Below are positions 25,201 through 28,578 of a DNA stretch of 64,000 bases, one piece after another. The notes beneath the pieces were generated by a model. The model was not told the origin of the DNA and ran no database searches. It saw only the letters and a program-made list of their open reading frames with translations. This DNA is from Symbiodinium natans (lineage: Eukaryota; Sar; Dinophyceae; Suessiales; Symbiodiniaceae). A program made the translations under genes and the position numbers. Every line of letters starts with the position of its first letter. The first letter of the stretch is position 1. The stretch is from assembly GCA_905221605.1 (NCBI GenBank), contig CAJNDS010002730.1, positions 64,001-128,000 of the forward strand, read 5' to 3'.

Positions 25201-26879
25201 GGGCCGGCACTTTCCATTGTCCTTCCAGCCTTACTTGAGGAGTTCCTCTTGACAAAAGGGATGGATCAGACGCAAAGTGGCTCAAAGGTTCCTACTCGTC
25301 ACCTCTTGCAACAGCAGAAGAACACTGGCAGAGCTGGTTCTTCTTGCAGTACTGAAAGTAAATCGTGCCGAAATATCAGTCTGCAATTTCGACCTGCCTC
25401 GGCCAACTTCCACCTGGCTTCTACCCCGCCTGTGCCTCCACAGACAGGCGGTTTGGCGGCGGTGGCGCCGCTCTGGCAATGCCCCGGTCTACCTGTCAAT
25501 AGACACCCCGGCTGCATCTTCGGGCCGTGCCAGGGTTTTTCAGGGGTTATGTGAGGGTTCGAGCGTTCTCAAAAGGGGTTTTGGGGTTTCAGAGTTCAGG
25601 AGTGTTGGGGTTGAGGGTTCTTGAGAGCAGGCTCCGGAGGCTGTTTCGGGCTTGGGGGTGTTTTAGGGTGTCAGAGGGGGCCTTGCAGTGAATCGTGACC
25701 CCTAGAGCCCTCGAACCCGAAAGGTGAGGGGCGGTTCTCGGATCTTTGCTGTTCTGAAATTGAGACTACAGTGTCGTTAGAAGGGAGGGGGAGTTCATGA
25801 GCTTAGGCAGCCGCAGGGAGTAGTGGGTTACACACCTTCTTGAACCCCTGAAGGACCCTATAAGAGTCGAATTCTGGCTCCGGTCCCGACCCTTAGGACA
25901 TCGACGTGCTGGACCCCTCTGTGGCCCCGGGCACGGGGACCCCCGAGCCGCTGGGCAGCTTTCCCTCTTCAAAACACACGAAAGCAAAAAGGAGTCCCGT
26001 ATCTACTGATGCACCTTGGGGTGTTCCCACTTCTACTGACGGTCCTTAACAGGGATTATAGTACCCCCAATTAGAGGTCCACGACTTGCCAGGGAAGGCT
26101 CAGGGTTTCCAGTCCAGGTAGAGGGGTCGACAGTTGATCTTTAAGAAGCCGAAAAGAGAGCCGATTGGCAAAAGGTTCGGCGGACTTCTGGCGCACCAAC
26201 TGCTGCAGTTCATCCGGGGGCTGACACTTGGCCTGGATCGAGGTTGTGTGGGGCCTCAGGGAGCCCCCAGTTCCCATCTTTCGTCCTAACCTTTGGGGCT
26301 CTAGGGGTTCTAGGGTTTAGGGTTTAGTGGGGTTAACCCTAGACCTTCAGGGCTCGAGAAGTTCTAGGGCGGCCTCCCATTCAGGAAGGGCCTCCCCATC
26401 GTGGGAGCCGACGTCGTCGAGGCTGAACTACCACAACCACTACCACTTCCTCTACCACTTTCCACTACCACTACCACTACCCCACTATCACTAGAACCAC
26501 TGGGAGGGCCAAAGCCTGAAAGCGCTAAAGTGCTTCTACTTGAAGGCCCCGTGCCCCAAGGGTCCGACCGTCGGTGCATCTTCTACGACAGGACGCCCGC
26601 TCCAAGCCTCTAAGCCCTCGAAGCCCTCGAAGCCCTCCAAGCCTCCACAGTTGAACCTTGAATTCCCCCCGCAAAATGCCACCCTCAACCTTCAGAGCCT
26701 TAAAGCCAGGTTCGGCTCCTTTGAGCCCGAGGCCCAAGGCCTTCAACATGTTTTTCAGAGGGTGCGAAGGGTGTTTCCTAGAAACTGGGGGCAGCCTGGA
26801 GGTGGCGCCGGCCTACGACCATGCGGGGATCACGGCCATGGCCGCCGCCAACCTCCTCCTGGAAGAGACGTTTGGCGGG
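360..26879 (+). CDS. Agmatinase/ureohydrolase-like gene, multi-exon (whole span)
   Basis: At least 16 short exons spell the ureohydrolase (arginase/agmatinase) fold in order. These are FAGIATFARLP, GVPFDSG, RPGARFGPEAIR, VVDTGD, GGDHTLS, HFDSHLD, HGAPF, THVGIRATTYS, VYLSI+DIDVLDP, GTGTPE, GADVVE and APAYDHAGITA. The metal ligands of the family are all present: His in GGDH, Asp/His/Asp in HFDSHLD, and the two Asp of SIDID. The enzyme should hydrolyse a guanidino compound to an amine plus urea with a binuclear Mn centre. Agmatine is the usual guess, but related guanidino acids are possible. Most exons join in phase if donors GC or GA and acceptors AG|G are used. The first exon, the linker between 2,021 and 4,783, a possible small exon between 24,200 and 25,447, and the C-terminal exon are unresolved. 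Intron 9 hosts a retrotransposon on the same strand. Confidence 0.85.
457..932 (+). other. Intron 1 with terminal inverted telomere-like repeats
   Basis: The intron opens with five TTTAGGG units (457-500) and closes with CCCTAAA-type units (about 885-915) before the AG at 931-932. The middle (500-880) has no recognisable gene. Confidence 0.5.
933..1014 (+). CDS. Ureohydrolase exon 2
   Basis: Follows AG at 931-932 and reads EHAGLVRLRR...VAPSKHPR, ending in phase 1 before a GC donor at 1015-1016. Joined to exon 3 it gives KHPRG|FAGIATF, which suits the family's N-terminal region. The alternative donor at the GGTTTAGG near 1,036 is also possible. Confidence 0.5.
1015..1984 (+). other. Intron 2 with simple repeats
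   Basis: Near its start is GGTTTAGG (about 1,036). It then holds a 9-bp tandem repeat of the AAGGGTAAT type (about 1,078-1,165), a GTGTGG-rich stretch (1,210-1,425) and CCCTCTT-type repeats (1,780-1,940). Open frames here on either strand are low-complexity shadows. Confidence 0.5.
1985..2021 (+). CDS. Ureohydrolase exon 3 (FAGIATFARLP)
   Basis: After AG at 1983-1984 the exon reads (G)FAGIATFARLP, the segment that precedes the first beta strand in agmatinase-type enzymes. A GC donor follows CA at 2,022. TTTAGGG tract starts at about 2,045. Confidence 0.65.
2022..4289 (+). other. Intron 3 region with nested telomere-like brackets
   Basis: Opens with about twelve TTTAGGG units (2,045-2,127). 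It contains an internal CCCTAAA block (2,415-2,480), then TTTAGGG (2,568-2,600), another long TTTAGGG block (3,338-3,415), and closes with CCCTAAA (4,165-4,270). This alternation suggests more than one intron or nested insertions. Apart from the candidate exon at 3,246-3,330 I see no gene; open frames at 2,695-4,153 have no recognisable motif. Confidence 0.5.
3246..3330 (+). CDS. Candidate linker exon of the ureohydrolase
   Basis: GC-rich, coding-like segment just before a TTTAGGG block. Two AG|G acceptors are possible (start 3,246 or 3,288). With the second, in phase 2, it gives a short Pro-rich linker that would restore phase to exon 5. Support is only splice phase and composition. Confidence 0.25.
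4290..4363 (+). CDS. Candidate linker exon of the ureohydrolase
   Basis: Lies between a CCCTAAA tract (4,165-4,270) and a TTTAGGG tract (from 4,427). Read in phase 2 from AG at 4288-4289 it gives TLGLWTLPQDRWHR.., ending at a phase-1 GC donor that fits exon 5. The family does not normally have this insert, so it may be a lineage insertion or a wrong frame. Confidence 0.3.
4364..4782 (+). repeat. Intron with TTTAGGG at its start and CCCTAAA at its end
   Basis: Clear example of the inverted arrangement: TTTAGGG units from about 4,427 to 4,520 and an uninterrupted CCCTAAA array from about 4,663 to 4,773, ten bases before the acceptor of exon 5. Confidence 0.7.
4783..4839 (+). CDS. Ureohydrolase exon 5 (VDIAFLGVPFDSG)
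   Basis: Reads GEVDIAFLGVPFDSGC, the conserved first strand and loop of agmatinases. The acceptor is CAG at 4780-4782. The exon ends at A before a GC donor (4840-4841). Together with exon 6 it restores GCSFRPGARFGP exactly. Confidence 0.9.
4840..5827 (+). other. Intron 5, telomere-like inverted ends
   Basis: Begins with TTTAGGG/TTCAGGG/TTGAGGG units (4,866-4,965) and repeats G-rich variants to about 5,480. CCCTAAA units lie at 5,530-5,582. The last 245 bases hold AT-rich ATCAT-type sequence. No gene seen. Confidence 0.6.
5828..5903 (+). CDS. Ureohydrolase exon 6 (FRPGARFGPEAIR)
   Basis: Reads FRPGARFGPEAIRSNSRLIR then PYMPG. RPGARFGP.AIR is diagnostic of agmatinase-type ureohydrolases. Flanked by AAG|GC and a GC donor at 5904-5905; length 76 bp keeps phase on both sides. 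Confidence 0.92.
5904..6381 (+). other. Intron 6
   Basis: Contains G-rich TTTAGG-like motifs (6,020-6,210) and a short CAT-rich end. An open frame on this strand overlapping exon 6 and the intron is in the wrong frame for the enzyme. No other gene seen. Confidence 0.5.
6382..6442 (+). CDS. Ureohydrolase exon 7 (VVDTGD)
   Basis: Reads QVVDTGDASPTPFNIQQAVE, the VVD.GD..VTPF strand of the family. Acceptor CAG at 6379-6381; donor GA at 6443-6444 (or one codon earlier). Confidence 0.9.
6443..6824 (+). other. Intron 7 with a dispersed-repeat copy
   Basis: Holds a copy of a short repeat family (about 6,479-6,585) that starts GGGGTCGGAAGA and ends with AAAACCCTGTTCTAATC..; related copies lie near 31,130-31,195 and 48,932-49,015. 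No gene seen. Confidence 0.45.
6825..6900 (+). CDS. Ureohydrolase exon 8 (VVVGGDHTLS)
   Basis: Reads EIHAACKQRLQIARRL then VVVGGDHTL. The GGDH His is a metal ligand. Acceptor GCAG|GAG at 6823-6824; donor GC at 6901-6902 inside the Ser codon, completed by exon 9. Confidence 0.93.
6901..7972 (+). other. Intron 8
   Basis: Carries CCCTAAA-type tracts at 7,465-7,540 and 7,840-7,958, the second only 15 bases from the acceptor. The 7,000-7,460 part has higher-complexity sequence with an open frame, but it is continuous with an off-frame reading of exon 8 and has no recognisable motif. Confidence 0.5.
7973..8022 (+). CDS. Ureohydrolase exon 9 (YPVIKAVAEKFGPVVL)
   Basis: Reads (S)YPVIKAVAEKFGPVVL, the helix and strand between GGDH and the HFDxHxD motif. 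Acceptor CCCAG|GC; donor GC at 8023-8024. Joined with exon 10 it gives VVL|VHFDSHLD without a gap although the exons are 12.3 kb apart. Confidence 0.9.
8138..8186 (+). repeat. Split direct repeat A1 (left end)
   Basis: 49 bp beginning TGACTTGTTTATG and ending CAGCTTTCATGGGG, identical to A2 at 14,822-14,870. Defines the left end of the retrotransposon. Confidence 0.9.
8237..9616 (+). CDS. Retrotransposon ORF1, Gag-like protein (459 aa)
   Basis: First ORF of the element, starting at the first ATG after A1. The N-terminal 100 residues are globular. Residues about 130-290 are a highly charged low-complexity region with acidic Ser/Asp and basic Lys/Arg runs. A compact helical domain follows (about 280-400) with HPVKHVRRYVKQVEHDLGV and W.R.KSLQRVYYLLGAIL. 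The tail (about 430-459) is basic and Gly-rich (RPPKGGRGKGK), suited to nucleic-acid binding; no CCHC knuckle is seen. By position and make-up it should be the nucleocapsid. Similar proteins are, from memory, common in dinoflagellate gene sets, but I could not check. The next frame (pol) overlaps its 3' part. Confidence 0.75.
   Translation: MKEGSSVFAPVGKSFSGPPWRQALIVQKLDSERWLLVVRVEGPTTDQEGSFELEGRTFMVVEGSTPSMRKACQDPFLALEVQTASLQAAASEFLNSHHDLVFTTASEEAGPSTRTVGSLPVAKRSSKVESDSDSSEGEVDLLDDLKRMQKSWQGRGTNDDDSSSDAKVAAKLTKKEKHKKQKKKYALLESKDQRASRKTADEEDSLLQKLAGGSSADTLQALAALGVFKQLRGRSRRKSKDSSSSSSSRQRTASSSSGSHRGHKATGVAKAVGNFRRWKRSLKKHPVKHVRRYVKQVEHDLGVTDGLPYQLTDHGRKITWNRQKSLQRVYYLLGAILERQLRGQPEQAALLTVQSLRAIHQVVIDEGNWSLAWLLTGLDDPFSRRKFGGEEESLETTAAFLKASQDLERRTKTWNQNADNAETELRGRVPDSAEGDFKGRPPKGGRGKGKNSDPVRADA
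9619..11181 (+). CDS. Retrotransposon reverse transcriptase (pol 5' part)
   Basis: The frame is open through the overlap with ORF1 to the stop at 11,179-11,181; only the part after the ORF1 stop looks like protein. The first in-frame ATG there is near 9,771, so pol may start there or by frameshift from ORF1. A 200-residue N-terminal region precedes the RT palm. RT motifs are VINDRRPFN, motif A (GDDLKNFFYLL), the motif-B region (GDVNGVDICQQTHVEIL) and the catalytic YIDD at 10,885-10,896. Product: RNA-dependent DNA polymerase of a DIRS/Ngaro-type element. The frame ends just after the thumb region, and the connection continues in another frame from about 11,130. Confidence 0.88.
   Translation, partial: PQAKQAEGDIHNLVDLLNKHHGSFARFYKCYSSCCNKLEEGTKPSPQTGDCMFPSLLRLREFGSLSRKSKWRQRQKGRGVTQQATLWCQVLWAYFNFLEAGCPATLNKAESWCRRALAQPWSALRQSHASSVFKEVLEFCSLEVAQTPGRGIKKTMELVELLTSKGYNNLGACDWEELQQAVKYVEPHRMSLPETAGIVDPADFLKGDQLEQFQNMPHEVPIEAKPSATFKPCHRVKDQDVVGVYTKLLRSGVAVLLPEEEGLYDKRGKLISGGLFGVSHKEHSDRVINDRRPFNRNERRLVWAKLPHGTLLTQLVLSSELSIRASGDDLKNFFYLLKHREEWLPRNVVGKAVSGKFFTEFGASPSRKYVLAFRVVCMGDVNGVDICQQTHVEILRDAGVMRPEHVLEYNSPLPFEHTLEGLYIDDHVVLQIGPKKKFRKGASDPNFSLDEELIARSRQQYAKLGLPVSADKAFTKLRKFKVWGTEVDSASGRVGTPLEKLRQLCQVTCSVLQLRRISKK
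11130..12716 (+). CDS. Retrotransposon RNase H plus methyltransferase-like region (pol 3' part)
   Basis: Continues pol in a different frame after a ~50-bp overlap with the RT frame. The start is a frame entry, not necessarily a real ATG. The first part reads through GLFTHPFMHRRLC. RNase H follows with LLELEVLHREYL (catalytic Glu), LTDSRVVLGA (Asp) and HHNPSDYPSRF (terminal Asp). After about 12,080 a second domain resembles C5-type methyltransferase folds: ELF....GLSECLRSARGW (motif I-like), LPCRSC (PC motif) and ESDVQSHVW at the place of the EN motif. Several glycines and the ENV/ENP signature are altered, so it may be inactive. It ends 44 bases before the recombinase start. Confidence 0.75.
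   Translation: MPSYLQCSAATPDQQEIKCLEQLVGLFTHPFMHRRLCMSVFGEVYTLLETWPSRGRKALPKSLVEEFVGACLILPLCHTNIRWPLSQRLSSTDASLSGAGRCATRTSPSVSRLLHRAAEHVGERVRLDWGTTGIAPLTDMRRPNQHLERLTSVHKWVVTESKPFKVRHHINLLELEVLHREYLDVASRVKGGLRAVNLTDSRVVLGAVAKGRSSSRRLNRLLRKCLAVSLASSKIIYNLWVSTHHNPSDYPSRFKALPPPAQLTATEAQLLGPDWMSLQEPLSKLDLWGLCNAETGQALSRPGAAGASSTARGRACFQELFTVEAGLSECLRSARGWFAQDPCFVSTSCKCPFRLLLRGATFEALLGRARRPNQLWHFRLPCRSCASSARQQAAEKEYLRRVAVLCCMLSKEGSWYTLESDVQSHVWVTSEMQALMRDTRASQVDLDMCCYNLRVPDAVGVWGCANRASRVAGTLPRLHALCRRCRCSRPHVGLAGAVRLREGWFLRRDLASRYPRSFCRKYAALAAF
12761..13951 (+). CDS. Retrotransposon tyrosine recombinase (YR)
   Basis: Third ORF. I take the ATG at 12,761; a TTG two codons earlier is in frame. About 396 aa. 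The catalytic core is visible: box I MLRPCELFGLR with Arg169, box II SLRAGGAS with Arg269, then LGRWASEATLAHYVQ with Trp replacing the usual second His and Tyr301 as the likely nucleophile. The His of the H-x-x-R box is Ala here. These recombinases insert the circular cDNA, replacing the DDE integrase of LTR elements. The long 3' tail after the core overlaps the next ORF by 92 bases in another frame. Confidence 0.87.
   Translation: MPRVGSSSPVARGFEKPLWQLKLARFSSAYRARLLSGALCLCSFLRGIGHFQISELMRRRSLADDVLRRFVEHTCASPVPRALRDAKRAVLFCQAVWPRLRHNLPETWAALRLVEDMRPRGVRTPLPLPLLLAMVIAARARGMRVTGRSRFKWLVFAALLEVAFFAMLRPCELFGLRAAEVSTLNSLSLGFPHCTLRIAHPKNRRALGPAQFVVVTHPCACMWLTFFVNGMQPQEFLWGPSPQDFRARFHTVAASLGLGHCRFTPASLRAGGASYWYQSGMPIASLKFLGRWASEATLAHYVQFATAQQILLRVPDSTSQYLRSVLLQGFFLLEPSSEVRRGLREHQRIAFRCTVPLSAEQVSQALHEYGQLEAAVPAGGRQGRAFGGSTVLGCHR
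13860..14531 (+). CDS. Retrotransposon ORF4, predicted membrane protein (223 aa)
   Basis: ATG at 13,860 overlaps the recombinase tail. The first 100 residues are soluble and Pro/Ala-rich. Residues about 113-170 are strongly hydrophobic with RAWLAVAFCVVLMRPLAIAV and a following Leu-rich segment (FLFVLEQLLEELLQQ), and another hydrophobic stretch lies near residues 185-205. No family was recognised. Ngaro elements may carry extra ORFs (often a hydrolase) but I see no hydrolase motif. It ends 47 bases before B1. Confidence 0.5.
   Translation: MSMDNWRQRFRLAVVKGGPLAGARYLDVTDDWLQRAAGSYRQDARFEKFARMATGGGVAPAEPGPSTPVPEAASGDLAAPLRPCRVVKSATRRSVLSVLKTAGSKVRALSFCMRAWLAVAFCVVLMRPLAIAVVAKLAGGFLRLVFRRTLELFLFVLEQLLEELLQQAAEAVAVPFASGQDTCPAQMTLPLLSQLLLVASSSAAGAFAHYVSLRLRTRPQLRL
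14578..14821 (+). repeat. Split direct repeat B1
   Basis: About 243 bp, starting ACAAGCATTGGATG and ending GAGCGAGGGAAC, repeated as B2 312 bases later with no difference seen by eye. Confidence 0.9.
14822..14870 (+). repeat. Split direct repeat A2
   Basis: Identical to A1 at the left end. Its direct contact with the end of B1 reproduces the junction of a circular form. Confidence 0.9.
14890..15134 (+). repeat. Split direct repeat B2 (right end)
   Basis: Copy of B1; its end marks the right terminus of the element. Flanking DNA is TA-rich and gives no target-site duplication. Confidence 0.88.
15135..15600. repeat. AT-rich microsatellite block
   Basis: ATATTATATC-type repeats over about 15,180-15,510, then TTA/ATT triplets to about 15,570. 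No coding content. Confidence 0.85.
15601..15905. repeat. CCTCCT tract and ATCACGCAC repeats
   Basis: A pyrimidine-rich CCTCCT stretch (15,610-15,675) is followed by about 15 imperfect copies of a CATCACGCACATGACG-like unit (15,690-15,905). Confidence 0.75.
15906..18340. repeat. 95-bp GC-rich satellite, about 25 copies
   Basis: Tandem unit of about 95 bp containing CTGGCAGGCGCGACACAGG, TTAGGGGCCCTGGACC and CTTGCCGCGCGCGCGCTCGG. Copies differ by point changes and occasional small indels (for example an inserted ACCCCCCTGG near 16,895 and a shortened copy near 17,760). Because 95 is not divisible by 3, the open frames of 70-170 aa on both strands are frame-hopping artefacts, not genes. Confidence 0.93.
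18344..18495. repeat. About 60-bp repeat (AGTACGCCGCGGAC)
   Basis: Two and a half copies of a unit with GTAGTACGCCG, CGGAGCTTCCGTGG and CTGGAAAGTCGAC, linking the 95-bp and 42-bp satellites. Confidence 0.7.
18500..18960. repeat. 42-bp satellite, about 11 copies
   Basis: Unit begins CATGGTAACGGACATCTGGG and ends with GCTTGAAAACACCGCAAATAG. 42 is a multiple of 3, so all frames stay open and give false ORFs. One copy (18,730-18,745) is truncated. Confidence 0.9.
18990..19530. repeat. (TTA)n microsatellite, TA run and poly-C
   Basis: TTATTA triplets (about 18,995-19,370), TA dinucleotides (19,372-19,395) and a C-run (about 19,468-19,500). The open frames here encode only Leu/Ile/Tyr runs and are not genes. 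Confidence 0.9.
19531..20306 (+). other. 3' part of intron 9
   Basis: Holds a TTTAGGG/TTCAGGG cluster (19,545-19,590), a ~54-bp duplication with CACAAAACACGGGTTGTGCC (about 19,600-19,690), scattered TTTAGGG motifs to 20,045 and degenerate CCCTAAA motifs (20,110-20,160). No gene seen. Confidence 0.5.
20307..20359 (+). CDS. Ureohydrolase exon 10 (HFDSHLDT)
   Basis: Reads VHFDSHLDTFPPMRLFGG. HFDxHxD supplies Asp, His and Asp ligands for the two Mn ions. Acceptor TGAG|GTG; donor GC at 20,360. Confidence 0.95.
20360..20618 (+). other. Intron 10, short with inverted ends
   Basis: 259 bp. G-rich TTGAGGG-like units near the start (20,400-20,425) and CCCTAAA-type units (20,538-20,593) near the end. 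Confidence 0.6.
20619..20694 (+). CDS. Ureohydrolase exon 11 (HGAPFRNCWEEGLL)
   Basis: Reads YGQQVWHGAPFRNCWEEGLL then AKDPK, matching the family's shGT.F..A.EEGL region. Acceptor GTGAG|G, donor GA at 20,695. Confidence 0.92.
20925..21085. repeat. (GGAA)n repeat
   Basis: AAGGAAGG/AAGAAAGG units. Open frames on both strands are low complexity. Confidence 0.9.
21086..22870. repeat. Alternating ~95-bp A/B tandem array
   Basis: Two related monomers alternate. A has AAGAAACTAGTTGAAAAACA; B has AAGAAACTTGTTGACACCCA. Both share GTGCTTCAAAGCCC and a GC hairpin (G7-CTGCG-C7) followed by TTTTAAGCCGT. About 14 monomers, with some hybrids, one break at 22,400-22,560 and a shortened last copy. Short proteins predicted here are repeat artefacts. 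Confidence 0.85.
22880..23070. repeat. About 80-bp AT-rich repeat
   Basis: Units with AATCCGTCCAAAATG, AGGGTTTTTCC and ACCAAGGAAAACCTAAGGG occur about three times here and once at 22,456-22,560. Confidence 0.7.
23869..23916 (+). CDS. Ureohydrolase exon 12 (STHVGIRATTYSAE)
   Basis: Reads DGSTHVGIRATTYSAE, the sxHvGIR.t strand of the family. Acceptor AAGAG|GAC; donor GA at 23,917. Confidence 0.92.
23917..24149 (+). other. Intron 12
   Basis: 233 bp with a C-run then an A-run at about 24,035-24,074. It lacks clear telomere-like ends. Confidence 0.6.
24150..24199 (+). CDS. Ureohydrolase exon 13 (DFHDSEAMGIATLTAEE)
   Basis: Reads DFHDSEAMGIATLTAE, matching the dD..dSe.lG...lt.de region. Acceptor GCGCAG|GAC. 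The donor is probably GC at 24,200 immediately followed by TTAGGG. Confidence 0.88.
24200..25447 (+). other. Intron 13 region, possibly with a missed exon
   Basis: Starts with TTAGGGTTTAGGG (24,203-24,215). Contains CCCTAAAA/CCCTAAA arrays (24,680-24,830). A 348-bp open stretch (24,905-25,252) reads through a hydrophobic segment EWAALTLALFGGVF but has no recognised family. The enzyme should have about 10-15 more residues between exons 13 and 14, so a small exon may be hidden here. Confidence 0.45.
25448..25501 (+). CDS. Ureohydrolase exon 14 (GNAPVYLSI)
   Basis: Reads AVWRRWRRSGNAPVYLSI; with exon 15 it makes PVYLSIDIDVLDP. The 3' boundary is fixed by that motif (GA donor at 25,502). The 5' boundary (ACAG|GCG) is the nearest AG|G. 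Confidence 0.88.
25502..25896 (+). other. Intron 14
   Basis: G-rich first half with TTGAGGGTTC-like units, no clear CCCTAAA tract at the end. No gene seen. Confidence 0.5.
25897..25946 (+). CDS. Ureohydrolase exon 15 (DIDVLDPSVAPGTGTPE)
   Basis: Reads DIDVLDPSVAPGTGTPE, the strongest signature of ureohydrolases with two metal-ligand Asp residues. Acceptor TTAG|GAC; donor GC at 25,947, inside the Glu codon. Confidence 0.95.
26022..26070. repeat. Half copy of the GGGATGTTCCC palindromic repeat
   Basis: GTGTTCCCACTTCTACTGAC...CCTTAACAGGGATTATAGTACCCC resembles the left half of the elements at 39,364 and 45,286. The right half is missing. Confidence 0.5.
26175..26219 (+). CDS. Ureohydrolase exon 16 (FGGLLAHQLLQFIRG)
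   Basis: Matches the GGl..reLl..irgl helix after GTGTPE. Acceptor AAAAG|G; donor GC at 26,220. Confidence 0.9.
26385..26421 (+). CDS. Ureohydrolase exon 17 (KGLPIVGADVVE)
   Basis: Reads KGLPIVGADVVE. At 37 bp it is among the shortest exons. Acceptor TTCAG|G; donor GC at 26,422. Confidence 0.92.
26802..26879 (+). CDS. Ureohydrolase exon 18 (APAYDHAGITAMAAANLLLE)
   Basis: Reads VAPAYDHAGITAMAAANLL then LEE, the conserved C-terminal motif. The acceptor TGGAG|GTG joins VVE|VAPAYD. The donor is uncertain (GT at 26,880, or GA at 26,865). A TTTAGGG tract follows at once (26,882-26,956). The stop codon must be in a further exon that I could not identify. Confidence 0.92.
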
Positions 26880-27110
26880 GTAGGGTTTAGGGTTCAGGGT
26901 TTAGGGTTTAGGGTTCAGGGTTTAGGGTTTAGGGTTTAGGGTTTAGGGTTTAGGGTGTGGGAGCAACCTGGTGGAATGGGCTTCCGAGCGGAGGCCGAAG
27001 GGTTGAGGCATGTGGCGAGCGATGCTTAAGAGTTTTCGAGGGAGTGTGAAGCATCCTTCTGAGAGTGTGCGACATTGAGACACCGTTTGAATCCCTAAAG
27101 CTCATGGACT

Positions 27111-27309
27111 CCCTCTCACCCTCACCCTCTCCCCCTCCCCCTCCCCCTCCCCCTCTCCCTCTCCCTCTCCTGCTGCCTCTGTTCTTCCTCTTGTTCTCTT
27201 GTTCTCCCTTGTGTTCTCTCTCTCTTGTTCTCTCTCTGCTTCTCTCTCTCTTGTTCTCTCTCTGCTTCTCTCTCTCTCTCTCTCGTTCTCTCTCTCTCTC
27301 TCTTTTGTG

Positions 27310-27340
<31 letters not shown>

Positions 27341-27654
27341 TTTCTCTCTCTTTCTCTCTCTTTCTCTCTCTTTCTCTCTCGTTCTCTCTCTTTCTCTCTC
27401 TTTCTCTCTCTTCTTCTCTCTTCTTCTCTCTTTTTCTCTCTTTTTCTCTCTTTTTCTCTCTTTTTCTCTCTTTCTCTCTTTCTCTCTCTTTCTCTCTTTC
27501 TCTCTTTGTCTCTTTGTCTCTTTCTCTCTTTCTCTCTTTCTCTCTCTTTCTCTCTCTTTCTCTCTCTTTCTCTCTCTTTCTCTCTCTTTCTCTCTCTTTC
27601 TCTCTCTTTCTCTCTCTTTCTCTCTCTTACTCTCTCTTTCTCTCTCTTTCTCTC

Positions 27655-27689
<35 letters not shown>

Positions 27690-27785
27690 CTCTCTTTCTC
27701 TCTTTCTCTCTTTCTCTCTTTCTCTCTCTTTCTCTCTCTTTCTCTCTCTTTCTCTCTCTTTCTCTCTTTCTCTCTTTTTCAAAAT
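27111..27785. repeat. Long pyrimidine (TCTCTCTTTC) tract
   Basis: About 670 bases almost free of purines on this strand. All three frames are open (Leu/Ser/Phe) only because of composition. Confidence 0.95.
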
Positions 27786-28467
27786 TCTCTCACTCTCTCT
27801 CTCCCCCATCTTCTCCTTGCAAGTCCTTGGCAGTTCATTCCAAAACCTGCCCTGTTTACAAGCTTCCTGGACGAAAACCCCTCTGTCTGAACATCTGAAC
27901 CTCTAATCAGCTTCGATTTGGTGTTAGGCTGTAGGCTCTGCGCTTTCATGGGCCCCCCTGAAACTGTTTGGGTTTTTGCGACATCGGAACGGCCGTCGGT
28001 GGCCAAAAACCCGAGCAGTCGATGGCTCAGGATCGCGCTCATCAGCAGCTGCATGGACTCTGACGGGATGGAGACCCCAAGGGCCCCCATTTGAAGGGCC
28101 TACTTGGAGGTTCATGCCGGGTACTTCTACCCTCTAAGTAGGCATAAGTGGACTCATAATTGAGGTTACAAGTACCCACGCACCTCCAAGCAAGCGCCGA
28201 ACGCTTGTAGCCCTCCCCAGCCCCAACCTCCTCAGAGCTCCAACACACTCAGTTGGGGCCATCGGTTCGCATCTCGCTGCCTCTGCCTGCGGCAACAAAA
28301 GTCGCGCAAACGCCCACGGGGGCAGCTACGCAGCTCCCGAAGTAGCCACTGCAATCCATAAACAGCTCAACACCTTCTTTGACAGTGGCGGCAGGGCCTC
28401 GCTCCTATTCTGCTACAGACGACCCCGTCACAAGTCAAATTCAGTTGTATTCTTTCCTCTTGATGGC

Positions 28468-28578
28468 TTTGTGGTACTTTACTGTAACTTTAGATCCTTA
28501 CCTTTTTTGGGTTTATTGGGTTTCTTCTTAAGGCAGCTAAAAGTTTAGTTTATAGCTACCCTCCTGAGTGCAGCCAAG
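28468..28578 (+). repeat. 111-bp dispersed repeat, copy 1
   Basis: Starts TTTGTGGTACTTTACTGTAA and ends CTCCTGAGTGCAGCCAAG. Contains a hairpin GGCAGCTA..TAGCTACC. Three more copies in the same orientation lie at 33,200, 51,357 and 53,423. Confidence 0.8.

Noticed and set aside
24937-25554. 195-aa frame on the + strand near exon 14
   Set aside because: Exon 14 (NAPVYLSI) is in a different frame; this frame shows no family motif.
27065-27906. Three overlapping frames up to 277 aa rich in Leu, Ser and Phe
   Set aside because: They only reflect a pyrimidine tract with no stop codons.
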